Source: Gemmatimonadota bacterium (GTDB taxonomy: Bacteria > Gemmatimonadota > Gemmatimonadetes > Gemmatimonadales > Gemmatimonadaceae). From it: a stretch of DNA of 64,000 nucleotides. The translations under genes were made by a program, and so were the position numbers. Below are positions 32,523 to 41,861 of this stretch, in pieces; within the stretch, counting starts at the first letter, position 1; each line of letters begins with the position of its first letter. The notes under the pieces are model-generated. The model did no database searches and was not told the DNA's origin. It saw only the letters and a program-made list of their open reading frames with translations. Location of the stretch: NCBI GenBank assembly GCA_023249375.1, contig JAHFCT010000014.1:1-64000 (forward strand), given 5' to 3'.

Positions 32523-32640
32523 CAGTGCGCAGTGACACCCTTCTGACGCCAGCCCGTCACGTTGCTGGTGCTCAATGGGCCACCGGATACCGATGCAGGC
32601 CATCCGACCTCGGTCCGGAGAACCACGCCAAGGAACCGGC

Positions 32641-33981
32641 ATGCACGCTGCAGTCTCCCGCTCGTCCATTCCGTCGATTCGGTCCGGCGCCGTCACCGTC
32701 CGCGATCTGTTCGCCGCCTCGCTGATTGCCGCCGACCCTACTGCATTCACCGCGCGCGCCGTCCGGCTTCGCCTGCCCGCGGACCGCAACCAGGCGCGGC
32801 CCACGTGGATCATCGCCATCGGCAAGGCCGCGATGACGATGGCGCGCGCCGCGATCCACGAACTCCAACAGCGAAATCTCACGATTGCCGGCGGCCTGAT
32901 CGTCGGACCCAGCGCGGGCGACTCGCCGCATCCGGCGCTTTCGGTGGTCGTGGGCGACCATCCGCTCCCCGGGGACCATTCGTTCGCGGCAGCGCACGCG
33001 CTCGACGAACTGTGCAGCCGCGTGCCAGGTGACGACCGTGTCTTCGTGCTGCTGTCCGGGGGCGCCTCGAGCCTGATGGCCGCCGCCGCGGACGGCGTCG
33101 ACGCGGAGGATCTCATCGAGCTGAGCGACCTTCTGGTGCGATCCGGGCTCGACATTGGACGCATCAATGCGGTGCGCAAGCGCTTCCTGCGATGGGGCGC
33201 TGGGCGGCTGTCGGCTGCGCTCGCGCCGGCGCGGGTTGAGTTGATCGTGCTGTCGGACGTGGTCGGCGACAATCTCGCGCACATCGGCTCGGGGCCGTGC
33301 GTGCCGGATGCGACGACGGCGTTCGATGTGCGACGTCTCATCGACGAAACCCACCTCGCCGACAAGGTGCCGCACGCGCTGCTCCACCATCTGGACGAGG
33401 TGATGAGCGGCACTCGCCCCGAGACGCCCAAGTCCGACTCGCCAGTCTTCCTGTATGCAGGTGTTCCGGCGCTGCAGGGCAATAGCGGCGTGCTCGATGC
33501 CGGCGCGCTCCGAGCCCGCGTGCTCGGCTTTGATCCCGTCGTCATCGTGGGCGAACCGTTGCAGGGCGAGGCCGCTCACGCCGGTTCGCGCATTGCCACG
33601 GCATCAATGGCGCTGCCGCGCGGCGGTGTCGCGCTCTGGGGCGGCGAGACGACGGTCACGATGGGTGCGAGCATCGGCGCCGGCGGCCGCTGCCAGGAGA
33701 TGATGCTGGCCGCCGCCATCGCGCTGTCCGACGCCGGGCACGGCGCGAGCGGCATTACGCTCCTCGCCGCCGGCACCGACGGACGCGACGGCCCTACCGA
33801 TGCCGCCGGCGCGATTGTCGATGCCAGTTCAGCGGCGCGGATGATGGAAGCCGGCGTCGATCCACGCACCGCGCTGCTGCGTCATGACAGCTACGAAGCG
33901 CTCCATCTGTCGGGGGCACTGCTGAAGACGGGACTGACGGGGACGAATGTGGGGGATGTGGTCATCGCCGTTCGCCTGTGA
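32641..33981 (+). CDS. Glycerate 2-kinase (DUF4147/MOFRL type)
   Basis: Cytoplasmic kinase of 446 residues that phosphorylates D-glycerate to 2-phosphoglycerate. The N-terminal DUF4147 half shows IIAIGKAAMTMARAA, VVGDHPLPGDHSFAAA and LLSGGASSLMAAAADG; the C-terminal MOFRL half shows ALWGGETTVTM and LLAAGTDGRDGPTDAAGA. ATG 32641 is preceded by AAGGAA; the frame is open 66 nt further upstream with two more ATGs but no conserved sequence. The gene lies behind a terminator and in front of repeat copy C, so it is probably a single-gene unit. The name glycerate 2-kinase follows from the family, not from context. Confidence 0.92.
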   Translation: MHAAVSRSSIPSIRSGAVTVRDLFAASLIAADPTAFTARAVRLRLPADRNQARPTWIIAIGKAAMTMARAAIHELQQRNLTIAGGLIVGPSAGDSPHPALSVVVGDHPLPGDHSFAAAHALDELCSRVPGDDRVFVLLSGGASSLMAAAADGVDAEDLIELSDLLVRSGLDIGRINAVRKRFLRWGAGRLSAALAPARVELIVLSDVVGDNLAHIGSGPCVPDATTAFDVRRLIDETHLADKVPHALLHHLDEVMSGTRPETPKSDSPVFLYAGVPALQGNSGVLDAGALRARVLGFDPVVIVGEPLQGEAAHAGSRIATASMALPRGGVALWGGETTVTMGASIGAGGRCQEMMLAAAIALSDAGHGASGITLLAAGTDGRDGPTDAAGAIVDASSAARMMEAGVDPRTALLRHDSYEALHLSGALLKTGLTGTNVGDVVIAVRL

Positions 33982-33990
33982 CTGATCGCG

Positions 33991-34108
33991 GATGGGGATC
34001 GCGGATGACGATGTAGGAGCGGGGTGGCGGATTTGGACGCGCGATGGACTCGATCGCTCGTCGGAATCCGCCATCGCTCTCCCGCCTCGCACTCCGTGAT
34101 CCCTGTCC
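33991..34108. repeat. Intergenic inverted repeat, copy C
   Basis: Left arm is degenerate (gatggggatcgcggat, 33991-34006); the right arm ctccgtgatccctgtcc (34092-34108) is close to the family arm and is followed by GAAATCCG as in copy E. It fills the gap between the glycerate kinase and aguB genes. Confidence 0.75.
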
Positions 34109-34138
34109 GAAATCCGCGCGACGCGCGAAATTGGCGCC

Positions 34139-35083
34139 ATGACCAGTCCGCCATTCACCGTCGCCCTCATCCAGGACGGCGTCGCCCGTACGAAGGCGGA
34201 AACGCTCGAGCGCACCATCAGCAGCATTCGCGAAGCGCACGCGCGCGGGGCGCAGGTGATCTGCCTGAAGGAACTCTTCGACGCGCCGTACTTTTGCAAG
34301 AAGCTCGAACCCGAGCGCTTCGACCTCGCCGAACCCGTGCCGGGCCCCACGGTTGATCGCCTGAGCGCGCTCGCCAGCGAACTCGAAATCGTGCTGGTTG
34401 TCCCGCTCTACGAACGGCAAGCGGCGGGCGTGTATCGCAACTCCGCCGTCGTCATTGACGCGAACGGCACGCTGCAGGGCGTCTACCGCAAGATGCACAT
34501 CCCGCACGACCCGCTCTTCGAGGAGAAGTACTACTTCGCGCCGGGCGAGTCGCAGGACCCCGCGCAGCCGGCGCGCGCGCCCGGCCCGGTGGGGGAGGCG
34601 GGGGGCTTCATGGTCTGGAAGACGCGCTATGCCACCATCGGCGTGTTGATCTGCTGGGACCAATGGTATCCCGAAGCAGCGCGCATCACCGCGCTGCTCG
34701 GCGCCGACATTCTCCTCTATCCGACGGCCATCGGCTGGCACCCGGCCGAAAAGGCGGAGTGGGGGCAGGCGCAGGTTGCCGCGTGGCGCACCACACAGTG
34801 CGCGCATGCCATCGCCAACGGCGTTTTCGTGGCGGCGGTGAATCGCACAGGTTTGGAGGCCGAAGCCGGCACGAACGGCATCGAGTTCTTCGGGCACTCG
34901 TTTGTCTGCGATCCGTTTGGCCGCGTCATCGCCGAGGCGGGAACGGATGAGACGATTCTCACCGCCACATGCGACCCGCGCCGCATCGAGGAGACGCGCC
35001 GCAACTGGCCATTTCTCCGCGACCGTCGCGTCGATGCCTACGGACCGATCCTCAATCGTTGGATCGGCCCTCGAGACGCATAG
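34139..35083 (+). CDS. aguB: N-carbamoylputrescine amidase
   Basis: Nitrilase-superfamily enzyme of 314 residues that hydrolyses N-carbamoylputrescine to putrescine, CO2 and ammonia. The catalytic triad is visible: Glu in CLKELFDAPYF, Lys in YRKMHIPHDP and Cys in LICWDQWYPEAAR. The blocks FFGHSFVCDPFGRVIAEAG and RRNWPFLRDRRVDAY are typical of AguB. It starts with ATG 34139, 30 nt after repeat copy C, and ends 13 nt before aguA, so the two enzymes of agmatine catabolism form an operon. The order product-enzyme first, deiminase second, is normal for this pair. Confidence 0.96.
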   Translation: MTSPPFTVALIQDGVARTKAETLERTISSIREAHARGAQVICLKELFDAPYFCKKLEPERFDLAEPVPGPTVDRLSALASELEIVLVVPLYERQAAGVYRNSAVVIDANGTLQGVYRKMHIPHDPLFEEKYYFAPGESQDPAQPARAPGPVGEAGGFMVWKTRYATIGVLICWDQWYPEAARITALLGADILLYPTAIGWHPAEKAEWGQAQVAAWRTTQCAHAIANGVFVAAVNRTGLEAEAGTNGIEFFGHSFVCDPFGRVIAEAGTDETILTATCDPRRIEETRRNWPFLRDRRVDAYGPILNRWIGPRDA

Positions 35084-35096
35084 GGAACGGTCGCCA

Positions 35097-36143
35097 GTGC
35101 CCGTCACCTTCCCCGCCGAATGGGAACCCCACGCCGCCACCTGGATGGCGTGGCCCCACCACGAGCCTGACTGGCCCGGCAAGTTCGAGCCGATCCCGTG
35201 GGTCTACGCCGAGATCGCGCGCGTGCTCGCGCACTCGGAGCAGGTGGAGATTCTCTGTCACGACGAGTCCGTGCGCGATGACGCCGAGGCCTGCCTCGCC
35301 GCGCATCATGTAGGCGAACGCGTGCGGCTGCACGTCAAACCCACCGACCGTGCCTGGCTGCGCGATAGCGCGCCGACCGGCGTGCGTCAGGCGGACGGCG
35401 CGCTCGCCTGGTGCAACTGGGGATTCAACGCCTGGGCCAAGTACGACAACTACGCGCTCGACGCCAGCATCGGCGAGTTCGTCGCGACGGCCACGCGGAG
35501 CGCGCGCCGCGCCCCGCTGCGCCCCGACGGCAAGGGACCCGTGGTCCTCGAGGGCGGCGGCCTCGAAACCGATGGACGCGGCACCGTCATGGTGACAGAG
35601 GAATGGCTGCTCTCAGGCGTCCAAGATCGGAATCCCGGTCTTACGCGCGGCGATTACGAGCGAATCTTCGCCGACGAACTCGGCTGCACGGCCACGATTT
35701 GGCTCGGCGAAGGGTGCGTGGGCGATGACACGCACGGCCACGTGGACGACATTGCGCGCTGGGTGGCCCCCGGCGTCGTGGTGCTCGCGCACGAGGAAGA
35801 TCCTTCGGACGAGAACCATCGCCGGTCGCTCGACAACCTGCGCCGCCTCAGCGCGGCGCGCGACGCCAGGGGCGAGCCACTGCGTGTGGTCACGATTCCC
35901 TTCCCGCGCGCCGTGATGATGGACGGCCAGCGGCTGCCGGCAAGCTACGCGAACTTCTACGTCGCCAACGGCGCCGTGCTCGTGCCGACCTTCAACGACG
36001 TCAACGATCGCGTAGCGCTCAACACCATCGCCGGGCTCATTCCCGATCGGCCCGTGGTCGGCATCCACGCCGTGGACCTCGTGTGGGGACTTGGCACGCT
36101 GCACTGCCTCACGCAGCAGCAGCCCGCGCCGATCCTTCCATAG
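35097..36143 (+). CDS. aguA: Agmatine deiminase
   Basis: Enzyme of the guanidino-group-modifying superfamily, 348 residues, which converts agmatine to N-carbamoylputrescine and ammonia. The nucleophilic cysteine is in GLGTLHCLTQQQPA near the C-terminus; the histidine and acidic residue are in DDTHGHVDDIARW. The N-terminal PAEWEPHAATWMAWPH and the central WNWGFNAW-like CNWGFNAWAKYDNY are family blocks. GTG 35097 follows TAGGGAACGG and lies 13 nt after aguB; the frame continues upstream over aguB without conservation. With AguB it gives a complete route from agmatine to putrescine. No arginine decarboxylase gene is seen in this window. Confidence 0.96.
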   Translation: MPVTFPAEWEPHAATWMAWPHHEPDWPGKFEPIPWVYAEIARVLAHSEQVEILCHDESVRDDAEACLAAHHVGERVRLHVKPTDRAWLRDSAPTGVRQADGALAWCNWGFNAWAKYDNYALDASIGEFVATATRSARRAPLRPDGKGPVVLEGGGLETDGRGTVMVTEEWLLSGVQDRNPGLTRGDYERIFADELGCTATIWLGEGCVGDDTHGHVDDIARWVAPGVVVLAHEEDPSDENHRRSLDNLRRLSAARDARGEPLRVVTIPFPRAVMMDGQRLPASYANFYVANGAVLVPTFNDVNDRVALNTIAGLIPDRPVVGIHAVDLVWGLGTLHCLTQQQPAPILP

Positions 36144-36264
36144 GCAGCACCGCCTTTGGCACGCACGTTCCGGGGTGGTACCGCCCTGACGACGCGGACG
36201 TCACATTATCATTCGCATTGGCCGCCGACGGCCCATCGCCCTTAGCCCGCCCCGGGAGAACGAC

Positions 36265-37350
36265 GTGCGGTTCCTGCTAGCGCTCACTTGCCTCGCCGTC
36301 CTCGGCTGCTCCGCTGGTGGCACGGACAGCGCGCTCGTGCTCGGCGCCGCGGGACCCTGGACGGAAGGGTACGGCCAGATGTGCCGCAAGGGCATTGAAC
36401 TCGCGCGCGACGAAATCAACGCCGGCGGCGGCATTCGCCGCACGAGGCTCGAGATTCGCTTCGAAGACGACAGCGCCAGCGGCGTGGTGGCGACGCGGGT
36501 GGCCAAGGCGTTCGTGGACGATGCCGCGGTCCTCGGCGTCGTCGGACACATGAGTTCGGGAGCGATGCTCGCTGCCGCGCACGTCTACAACGGACATCTC
36601 GCCGCGGTGGCAACGACCGTGACGGCGCCCGAGCTGTCGGGAATCTCACCGTGGATCGTCCGCGTCATCTCGAGTGACTCGGCCAACGGTGTGCAACTCG
36701 CGGAAGCGGCGATGCGGCTTGGACTCAAGCGCGCGTCCATTTTGTACGAGAACGACGGGTATGGCCGCGGCCTCTCGGCCAGCTTCCGCGCCGCGTTCAA
36801 AGGACGTGTCATCTCCAACGATCCCATCTCTGGCGACATCACGAGCGCCGAGCCGTACGTGGCGTGGTTCAAGCGCGAACGCCCTGACGTCGTGCTCGTC
36901 GCTGGTAACGATGCGTCGGCGTTGGTGGTTTTGCGCGAAGCGCGGCGCCAGCAGCTCGCCACGCAGTTCATCGGCGGCGACGGCTGGACGCCCATCGTGC
37001 AGGACACGGCCGCCTCCGACGGCGCGCTGATCGGCGCCCCGTTCACGCCCGAAGATCCGCGCCCCGATGCGCGCAAGTTCGTCGCGGCGTTCCGCGCCAA
37101 GTTCCACATGGACCCCGACGGCAACGCGGCGCTGGGCTACGACGCGACGCGCACGCTGGCGCGCGCGATTGACTCCGAAGGTCCTGACCGAAGCGCCATT
37201 CGCGACTGGCTGCATGGCCTCACGGCGCAGACCGCCGTGGCCGGCGCGACCGGTCCCATTCGGTTCTTGCCGAGCGGTGACCGCGTGGGCAATGGCATCG
37301 TGTTGACGCGCGCGCGGAAGGGGCGGCTGGTGCTGGAGGGTGCGCGATGA
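36265..37350 (+). CDS. Leu/Ile/Val-type periplasmic substrate-binding lipoprotein
   Basis: Type I periplasmic binding protein of 361 residues with a lipobox (CLAVLGC, cysteine 15), so it is probably anchored to a membrane. The ABC-type branched-chain amino-acid binding fold is shown by [45 protein letters not shown] and [11 protein letters not shown], and the second lobe by [11 protein letters not shown] and FIGGDGWTP. The ligand is unknown. GTG 36265 follows CGGGAG. The stop overlaps the ATG of a chemoreceptor gene by 4 nt (37347-37350), and no ABC permease or ATPase gene is present, so its main role may be sensing. Confidence 0.9.
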   Translation: MRFLLALTCLAVLGCSAGGTDSALVLGAAGPWTEGYGQMCRKGIELARDEINAGGGIRRTRLEIRFEDDSASGVVATRVAKAFVDDAAVLGVVGHMSSGAMLAAAHVYNGHLAAVATTVTAPELSGISPWIVRVISSDSANGVQLAEAAMRLGLKRASILYENDGYGRGLSASFRAAFKGRVISNDPISGDITSAEPYVAWFKRERPDVVLVAGNDASALVVLREARRQQLATQFIGGDGWTPIVQDTAASDGALIGAPFTPEDPRPDARKFVAAFRAKFHMDPDGNAALGYDATRTLARAIDSEGPDRSAIRDWLHGLTAQTAVAGATGPIRFLPSGDRVGNGIVLTRARKGRLVLEGAR

Positions 37351-39065
37351 GCCGCGACGACTCGGGATTCCAGTTCGGCACCATTCGCGCCCGCCTGCTC
37401 TTCGGCTTCGGCTTCATGGTCGTGCTGCTCGCCGTCGCCGGTGGCGTGGGGCGCTATGCGCTCAATGCCATCGGCGACAAGGTCAACACGCAGCTGTTGG
37501 CGCACCAGCGCGAAGCCGAGCACACGGCAACGCTGACGAGCAGCATTGCGGACGAATTGGGGAACGGGCGCCGCTACGCCGAGGAAGGCGACACGGCGGC
37601 GACCCGGGCATTCGCCGCGCTGGGCGTCGCCGCGCACGAAGCACAGCACCGCCTCAACGCAAGCGAAGGGCTGAGCGCGGAGGAACTCGCGCTGCTCTCT
37701 TCCATTGATACGCGACTCTCGAAAATCGAAGTGGAGCTCTCGCTCGCCGCACGCCAGCGTGAACTGGGACGCACCGCCGAATCGACGCGCACCTCCGAGG
37801 GCACGCACGCCATCGAATCGGCGCTGCTCGGCGACATTCGCGAACTCAGTCACATGCGGGCCACGCAGATCGAGCAGTCGGCGGCGGCCCTGCATGATGA
37901 AGGCACGCGCCGCGGCAACATCCTGCTCGCGGTCATCCTCGGCGCGATCGCCATCGGCATTGTCGTCGTCGTGAGCACGGTGCGCAGCATCACGTCGCCG
38001 CTGCAGTACCTCGTGTCACATGCGCAGGCGCTGAGTCGCGGTCGCCTCGACGTGCGCACCGACGCCGATCTGCCGGGCGAGTTCCGTGACCTGGCCGACG
38101 CCATGAACGTCACCGCCGGATCGCTCTCGCGCCTCGCCACCGGGGCATACGCCACCGCCGAGGAAGTCTCCACGTCGGCGCACCAACTCGCGTCCGCCGC
38201 CGAGCAGGTGTCGCTGGCCGCCACGCAGACGGCGACGGCGATGGGTGAAGTCACCGAGGGCGCCGAACTGCAGGTGTCGGATCTGCGGCGCGTCGACGAG
38301 GAACTCAGCCACATTCGCGAGCGTGCCAGCGCCGTGCGCGAAGGCGCCAGTGACGTGAAGTCGCTCGCCGGCGAGATTGACCAGGCGGCGCGTGAGAAGC
38401 GCGCCGAGGTCGAGCGCTCGGTCGGGATCCTGCTCCAGGTGCGCCAGTCCGTGGAGCGCGCCGCCCGCGAGGTGGTGGAGCTCAATACCACGGCCGAGAC
38501 GATCAATCGTTTTGTGAGCGTCGTGAGCCGCATCGCCGAGCAGACGAACCTGCTCGCGCTCAACGCGGCCATCGAAGCGGCGCGTGCCGGCAGCGCCGGC
38601 CGCGGCTTTGCCGTCGTCGCCGATGAAGTGCGCAAACTCGCCGAGCAGGCGCAGCAGGCCGCGGACGACATTGTCCAGCTTACGGCATCTGTCTCGGCGC
38701 GCGTGGGGGCCACGACCAAGGCGATGCAGGCAGGCGCGCAGCAAGTAGGCGAGATCGAAGGGCTGTCCCGCGACCTCGACGACTCGCTGGCCACGATCCT
38801 CTTTGCCGCCGAGCGCGCGCATCAGGCGGCCATCGAAGTGACAGCCGCCGCTGAAGACAACCTCAGCGCTGTTGAGGCGGCGGCGGCGGGCATCACGCAG
38901 GCGGCGCGCACCGCCGAGGGGCACGCGGCGGCGGCCGAGCAGGTGAGCGCGTCGACGCAGGAGCAGAGCGCCTCGTCCGAGGAGATGCAGTCGGCCGCGT
39001 CGACGCTGCTCGACAGTTCGCTGCGCCTCAAGGAGATCGTCGCCGGCCTGCGGACGCGCGACTAG
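37347..39065 (+). CDS. Methyl-accepting chemotaxis protein
   Basis: Transmembrane chemoreceptor of 572 residues. Membrane segment 1 ([19 protein letters not shown], about 18-36) is followed by a helical periplasmic four-helix-bundle-like domain, membrane segment 2 ([21 protein letters not shown], about 192-212), a HAMP domain ([23 protein letters not shown]), and the signalling coiled coil with the conserved hairpin tip [20 protein letters not shown] followed by [17 protein letters not shown]. There is no C-terminal CheR/CheB tether. The ATGA overlap with the upstream substrate-binding lipoprotein suggests that the lipoprotein presents a ligand to this receptor. No other che genes are in the window. 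Confidence 0.95.
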   Translation: MSRDDSGFQFGTIRARLLFGFGFMVVLLAVAGGVGRYALNAIGDKVNTQLLAHQREAEHTATLTSSIADELGNGRRYAEEGDTAATRAFAALGVAAHEAQHRLNASEGLSAEELALLSSIDTRLSKIEVELSLAARQRELGRTAESTRTSEGTHAIESALLGDIRELSHMRATQIEQSAAALHDEGTRRGNILLAVILGAIAIGIVVVVSTVRSITSPLQYLVSHAQALSRGRLDVRTDADLPGEFRDLADAMNVTAGSLSRLATGAYATAEEVSTSAHQLASAAEQVSLAATQTATAMGEVTEGAELQVSDLRRVDEELSHIRERASAVREGASDVKSLAGEIDQAAREKRAEVERSVGILLQVRQSVERAAREVVELNTTAETINRFVSVVSRIAEQTNLLALNAAIEAARAGSAGRGFAVVADEVRKLAEQAQQAADDIVQLTASVSARVGATTKAMQAGAQQVGEIEGLSRDLDDSLATILFAAERAHQAAIEVTAAAEDNLSAVEAAAAGITQAARTAEGHAAAAEQVSASTQEQSASSEEMQSAASTLLDSSLRLKEIVAGLRTRD

Positions 39066-39121
39066 CCGGTGCGATGACGCGATGCGTGGCGTCCGGCGTT
39101 TCGGGCGCGGCGCGGCTGGCT

Positions 39122-39127
39122 TAGGTT
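39122..39127 (+). promoter_or_regulatory. Putative -10 box of the queC operon
   Basis: TAGGTT lies 7 nt before GTG 39135, indicating a leaderless or nearly leaderless message. The -35 region (TTTCGG, 17 bp upstream) is weak. Confidence 0.45.
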
Positions 39128-39134
39128 CCACCAC

Positions 39135-39860
39135 GTGACGCTCCCCCTGCTCGCTCCCGTGCCGGCCGGCACGCCGGCCGTGCTGCTGCTCAGCGGCGGT
39201 CTCGATTCGGCCACCGTGCTGGCCTGTGCCACGCGCGCCGGCTACGCAGTGCACGCGCTGTCGTTCCGGTATGGCCAGCGGCACGCACTGGAGCTCGACA
39301 GGGCGCGCGCGCTTGCCGCGCGGTGGAAGACCGTCAAGCACGTGGTCTGCGACATCGACCTTCGCCAATTCGGCGGCTCCGCGCTGACCAGCGATGTCGC
39401 CGTGCCCAAGGACCGCGATGAGCGGCAGATGTCAGCGGGGATCCCCGTGACCTATGTGCCGGCGCGCAACACGATCTTTCTCTCGTTTGCGATGGCGTGG
39501 GCCGAGGTGCTGCAAGCGCAGGATGTGTTCATCGGCGTCAATGCGCTCGACTACAGCGGCTATCCCGACTGCCGTCCCGAGTTCGTGGAGGCGTTCGCGC
39601 AGATGGCGAACCTGGCGACGCGCGCCGGCGTGGAAGGCACGACGCGGTTCAAGATTCACGCGCCGCTGATGCGGCTCACCAAGCGCGAGATCATTCAGCT
39701 GGGCATCTCGCTGGACGTGGATTACGCGATGACCACGAGTTGCTACGATCCGGCAGGCGATGGTACCGCATGTGGTCACTGTGATGCGTGCCAGCTGCGG
39801 CGGCGCGGGTTCGAGCAGGCCGGGTTGAGCGATCCGCTGTCGTACGTGACGACGCCGTAG
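39135..39860 (+). CDS. queC: 7-cyano-7-deazaguanine synthase
   Basis: Cytoplasmic ATP-dependent enzyme of 241 residues that converts 7-carboxy-7-deazaguanine and ammonia to preQ0, the precursor of queuosine in tRNA. The PP-loop is S20-GGLDS-25, followed by [28 protein letters not shown] and [12 protein letters not shown] are QueC blocks. The zinc site cysteines are in TTSCYDPAG and [18 protein letters not shown] 39135 lies 7 nt behind a TAGGTT box. It is the first of three queuosine-pathway genes. Confidence 0.96.
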   Translation: MTLPLLAPVPAGTPAVLLLSGGLDSATVLACATRAGYAVHALSFRYGQRHALELDRARALAARWKTVKHVVCDIDLRQFGGSALTSDVAVPKDRDERQMSAGIPVTYVPARNTIFLSFAMAWAEVLQAQDVFIGVNALDYSGYPDCRPEFVEAFAQMANLATRAGVEGTTRFKIHAPLMRLTKREIIQLGISLDVDYAMTTSCYDPAGDGTACGHCDACQLRRRGFEQAGLSDPLSYVTTP

Positions 39861-39919
39861 TTCGTCTTCGCGGATTCCGGCGAGCGTCGCGCGCCGACCG
39901 GCCGGTCGAATGCGTTCGC

Positions 39920-39925
39920 TAGTTT
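39920..39925 (+). promoter_or_regulatory. Putative -10 box upstream of queE
   Basis: TAGTTT lies 6 nt before GTG 39932. It could give a second, leaderless message starting inside the que cluster. Confidence 0.4.
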
Positions 39926-39931
39926 CCGTCA

Positions 39932-40606
39932 GTGCCCTTCCCTCTTTCGTCTTCCACCTTCCGTCTGTTGCCCTACACCGTCAAAGAGATCTTCTTCACA
40001 CTGCAAGGCGAAGGCGTGCACAGCGGCCGGCCGGCCGTCTTCTGCCGCTTTGCCGGGTGCAACCTCTGGACGGGGCGCGAGGCCGACCGCGCGAGCGCCG
40101 TGTGCACCTTCTGCGACACCGACTTCGTGGGCGTGGGCGACGACGGTGGTCGCTTTGCGTCGCCGGATGCGCTCGCCGATGCTGTCGTCGCGGCGTGGCC
40201 GACGGGCGATGACGACGCGCGCACACGCTACATCGTGTGCACCGGCGGCGAGCCGCTGCTGCAGCTCGACGAGCCGGCGATTGACGCGCTGCACCGGCGC
40301 GGCTTCACGGTGGCCGTGGAGACCAATGGCACGCTGCCGCTGCCACGCGGACTCGACTGGGTGTGCGTTAGCCCCAAAGCCGGCGCGCCGCTCGCCGTGC
40401 GCGGCGGCGATGAACTCAAGCTGGTCTTCCCGCAGCCGCTCGCCCAGCCGGAGCTGTTCCGACATCTCGAGTTCCGCGCGTTCCTGCTTCAGCCGATGGA
40501 CGGGCCGGATCGCGTGGCCAACACGAAGGCGGCTGTCGAGTACTGCCTCGCCCATCCGCAATGGCACCTGAGTCTCCAGACGCACAAATCCCTCGGTCTT
40601 CGCTAG
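39932..40606 (+). CDS. queE: 7-carboxy-7-deazaguanine synthase (radical SAM)
   Basis: Radical SAM enzyme of 224 residues that converts 6-carboxy-5,6,7,8-tetrahydropterin to 7-carboxy-7-deazaguanine. The cluster motif is the QueE variant CX14CX2C, starting at the cysteine of GCNLWTG and ending in VCTFCDTDFVG, and not the usual CX3CX2C. VKEIFFTLQGEGVHSGRPAVFCRFAG and the SAM-binding IVCTGGEPLLQ are family blocks, and WHLSLQTHKSLGLR is a normal QueE end. Start GTG 39932 gives nine extra residues before the family N-terminus. It lies between queC and queD. Confidence 0.95.
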   Translation: MPFPLSSSTFRLLPYTVKEIFFTLQGEGVHSGRPAVFCRFAGCNLWTGREADRASAVCTFCDTDFVGVGDDGGRFASPDALADAVVAAWPTGDDDARTRYIVCTGGEPLLQLDEPAIDALHRRGFTVAVETNGTLPLPRGLDWVCVSPKAGAPLAVRGGDELKLVFPQPLAQPELFRHLEFRAFLLQPMDGPDRVANTKAAVEYCLAHPQWHLSLQTHKSLGLR

Positions 40607-40657
40607 TCCCTGACTCCGGCACCCCGCCGGACCCTTCCCCCTCACCCCGCCGTTTGA

Positions 40658-41011
40658 ATGGACGCGTACTGCGAATTTTCCATTGCCGCCGGACGGCAGC
40701 TCACCGGCGTGCCCGCCGAGCACCCGTGCGCGCGTGTGCACGGCCACACCTTTCGCGTGCGGCTGACCGTGTCGGGGCCCGTGCACCCGGTGACCGGCTT
40801 CGTGATTGACTTTGCCGACGTGCAGCGTGCGTTTGCACCGGTGCACGACGCACTCGACCATCGGTTCCTGAATGAAGTGCCCGGCCTTGGGAATCCCACC
40901 AGTGAACACCTCGCCGTTTGGATTTGGCGTCAGCTATCGCCGTCGCTTGCAGGACTGAGCGCGGTCGAGATCACCGAAACGGGATCCTCGGGCGTCGTGT
41001 ATCGGGGCTGA
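40658..41011 (+). CDS. queD: 6-carboxytetrahydropterin synthase, altered zinc site
   Basis: Member of the QueD/PTPS family, 117 residues, which turns dihydroneopterin triphosphate into 6-carboxytetrahydropterin. The catalytic cysteine lies in HPCARVHGHTF, which also holds two zinc histidines (HGH). TGFVIDFADVQRAF, LDHRFLNEVPGL, NPTSEHLAVWIW and the ITETGSSGVVYRG end match QueD closely. The first zinc histidine, in the family AAHR block, is glycine here (SIAAGRQL, codon GGA), so one of three metal ligands is missing. Another residue may replace it. It is the third gene of the queC-queE-queD cluster, 51 nt after queE. Confidence 0.93.
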   Translation: MDAYCEFSIAAGRQLTGVPAEHPCARVHGHTFRVRLTVSGPVHPVTGFVIDFADVQRAFAPVHDALDHRFLNEVPGLGNPTSEHLAVWIWRQLSPSLAGLSAVEITETGSSGVVYRG

Positions 41012-41047
41012 GGCACGCGCAGACGAACATGCGCACACGCGCGGAGG

Positions 41048-41076
41048 TTCCTTCGGGGGGCGCCGCCCGCTAGATT
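41048..41076 (+). promoter_or_regulatory. Promoter of the NlpC/P60 gene
   Basis: TTCCTT (41048-41053), a 17-bp spacer and TAGATT (41071-41076), then 10 nt to ATG 41087. Confidence 0.45.
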
Positions 41077-41086
41077 TAGGCCTCCC

Positions 41087-41644
41087 ATGCTTCGTGCATC
41101 CCGCCTCCTCTGCGCTCTCGCGCTGCTCGCTGTCGCCGTGCCGGCCTCGGCCCAGCAGGGCGCCGGTCCGCTCGCGGATTTGCTGGCGCGTGGGGCCAAT
41201 CCGGATGGACCGTTTGCCAAGAAGAGCATGGCGGCCACCGACTCGCTGGTGCTGCGCGCCCGCGAACAGCTCGGCCGGCGCTACAAGTTCGCCGCCGCCA
41301 CGCCGGAGCGAGGTTTTGACTGCAGCGGCTTGGTGAAGTACGTCCTCGACGCATTCGGCGTGGACCTGCCGCACAACGCGGCGCGCATTGCCAAGGTCGG
41401 CGAGCCGGTGGCGTCCGATTCCGCGGCGCTCAAGCCCGGCGATCTGCTGATGTTCGGCCGCGGCCGCAGCACGCATATCTCGCACGTCGGGATCTACATC
41501 GGCGACGGCAAGATGATTCACGCAAGCACGAGCCAGCATCGCGTCGTCGAGACGAAAGTGCCGTCGTCAGGCTCGATGCTCAAGCTTCGCACGGTGCGTC
41601 GTGTGCTCAGGGATTCCACCACAGGTCGCACGCGCTCCGAGTAG
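41087..41644 (+). CDS. Secreted NlpC/P60-family peptidoglycan hydrolase
   Basis: Exported cysteine peptidase of 185 residues that likely cuts cell-wall peptides. Signal peptide LLCALALLAVAVPASAQ; catalytic Cys in FDCSGLVKYVL, first His in ISHVGIYIGDGKMIH and the third polar residue His in MIHAST. The domain covers residues 45-165 and there is no separate wall-binding module. It stands alone between a promoter at 41048 and a strong terminator at 41666. Confidence 0.93.
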   Translation: MLRASRLLCALALLAVAVPASAQQGAGPLADLLARGANPDGPFAKKSMAATDSLVLRAREQLGRRYKFAAATPERGFDCSGLVKYVLDAFGVDLPHNAARIAKVGEPVASDSAALKPGDLLMFGRGRSTHISHVGIYIGDGKMIHASTSQHRVVETKVPSSGSMLKLRTVRRVLRDSTTGRTRSE

Positions 41645-41665
41645 CCCGCGCGCCACTTCGACAAC

Positions 41666-41700
41666 CGCGTTCGGCTTTCGCCGAGCGCGTTTTCTTTTTC
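41666..41700 (+). terminator. Rho-independent terminator
   Basis: CGCGTTCGGC (41666-41675) pairs with GCCGAGCGCG (41680-41689) with one G-T pair around TTTC, followed by TTTTCTTTTTC. It separates the NlpC/P60 gene from the TonB-dependent receptor gene. Confidence 0.9.
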
Positions 41701-41861
41701 CTCGCGCCGCTTACGCCCCGAGAATCTCCGTCGCTACCTTATTGACCTTTGGGGCCGCAGGGCCAAAGTTTTATCGGACTTTGCTGTACAGCTTTCCCTC
41801 CGGTGGTCTCGGCGGGGCCAGGCCAAGCGCAGTGGCAACATTATCCTCACGAGGTGCCATT

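Noticed and set aside
41742-41775. TTGACC with TTTATC as the TonB-dependent receptor promoter
   Set aside because: The spacing is about 22 bp, too long for a standard sigma-70 promoter, so no promoter was called.
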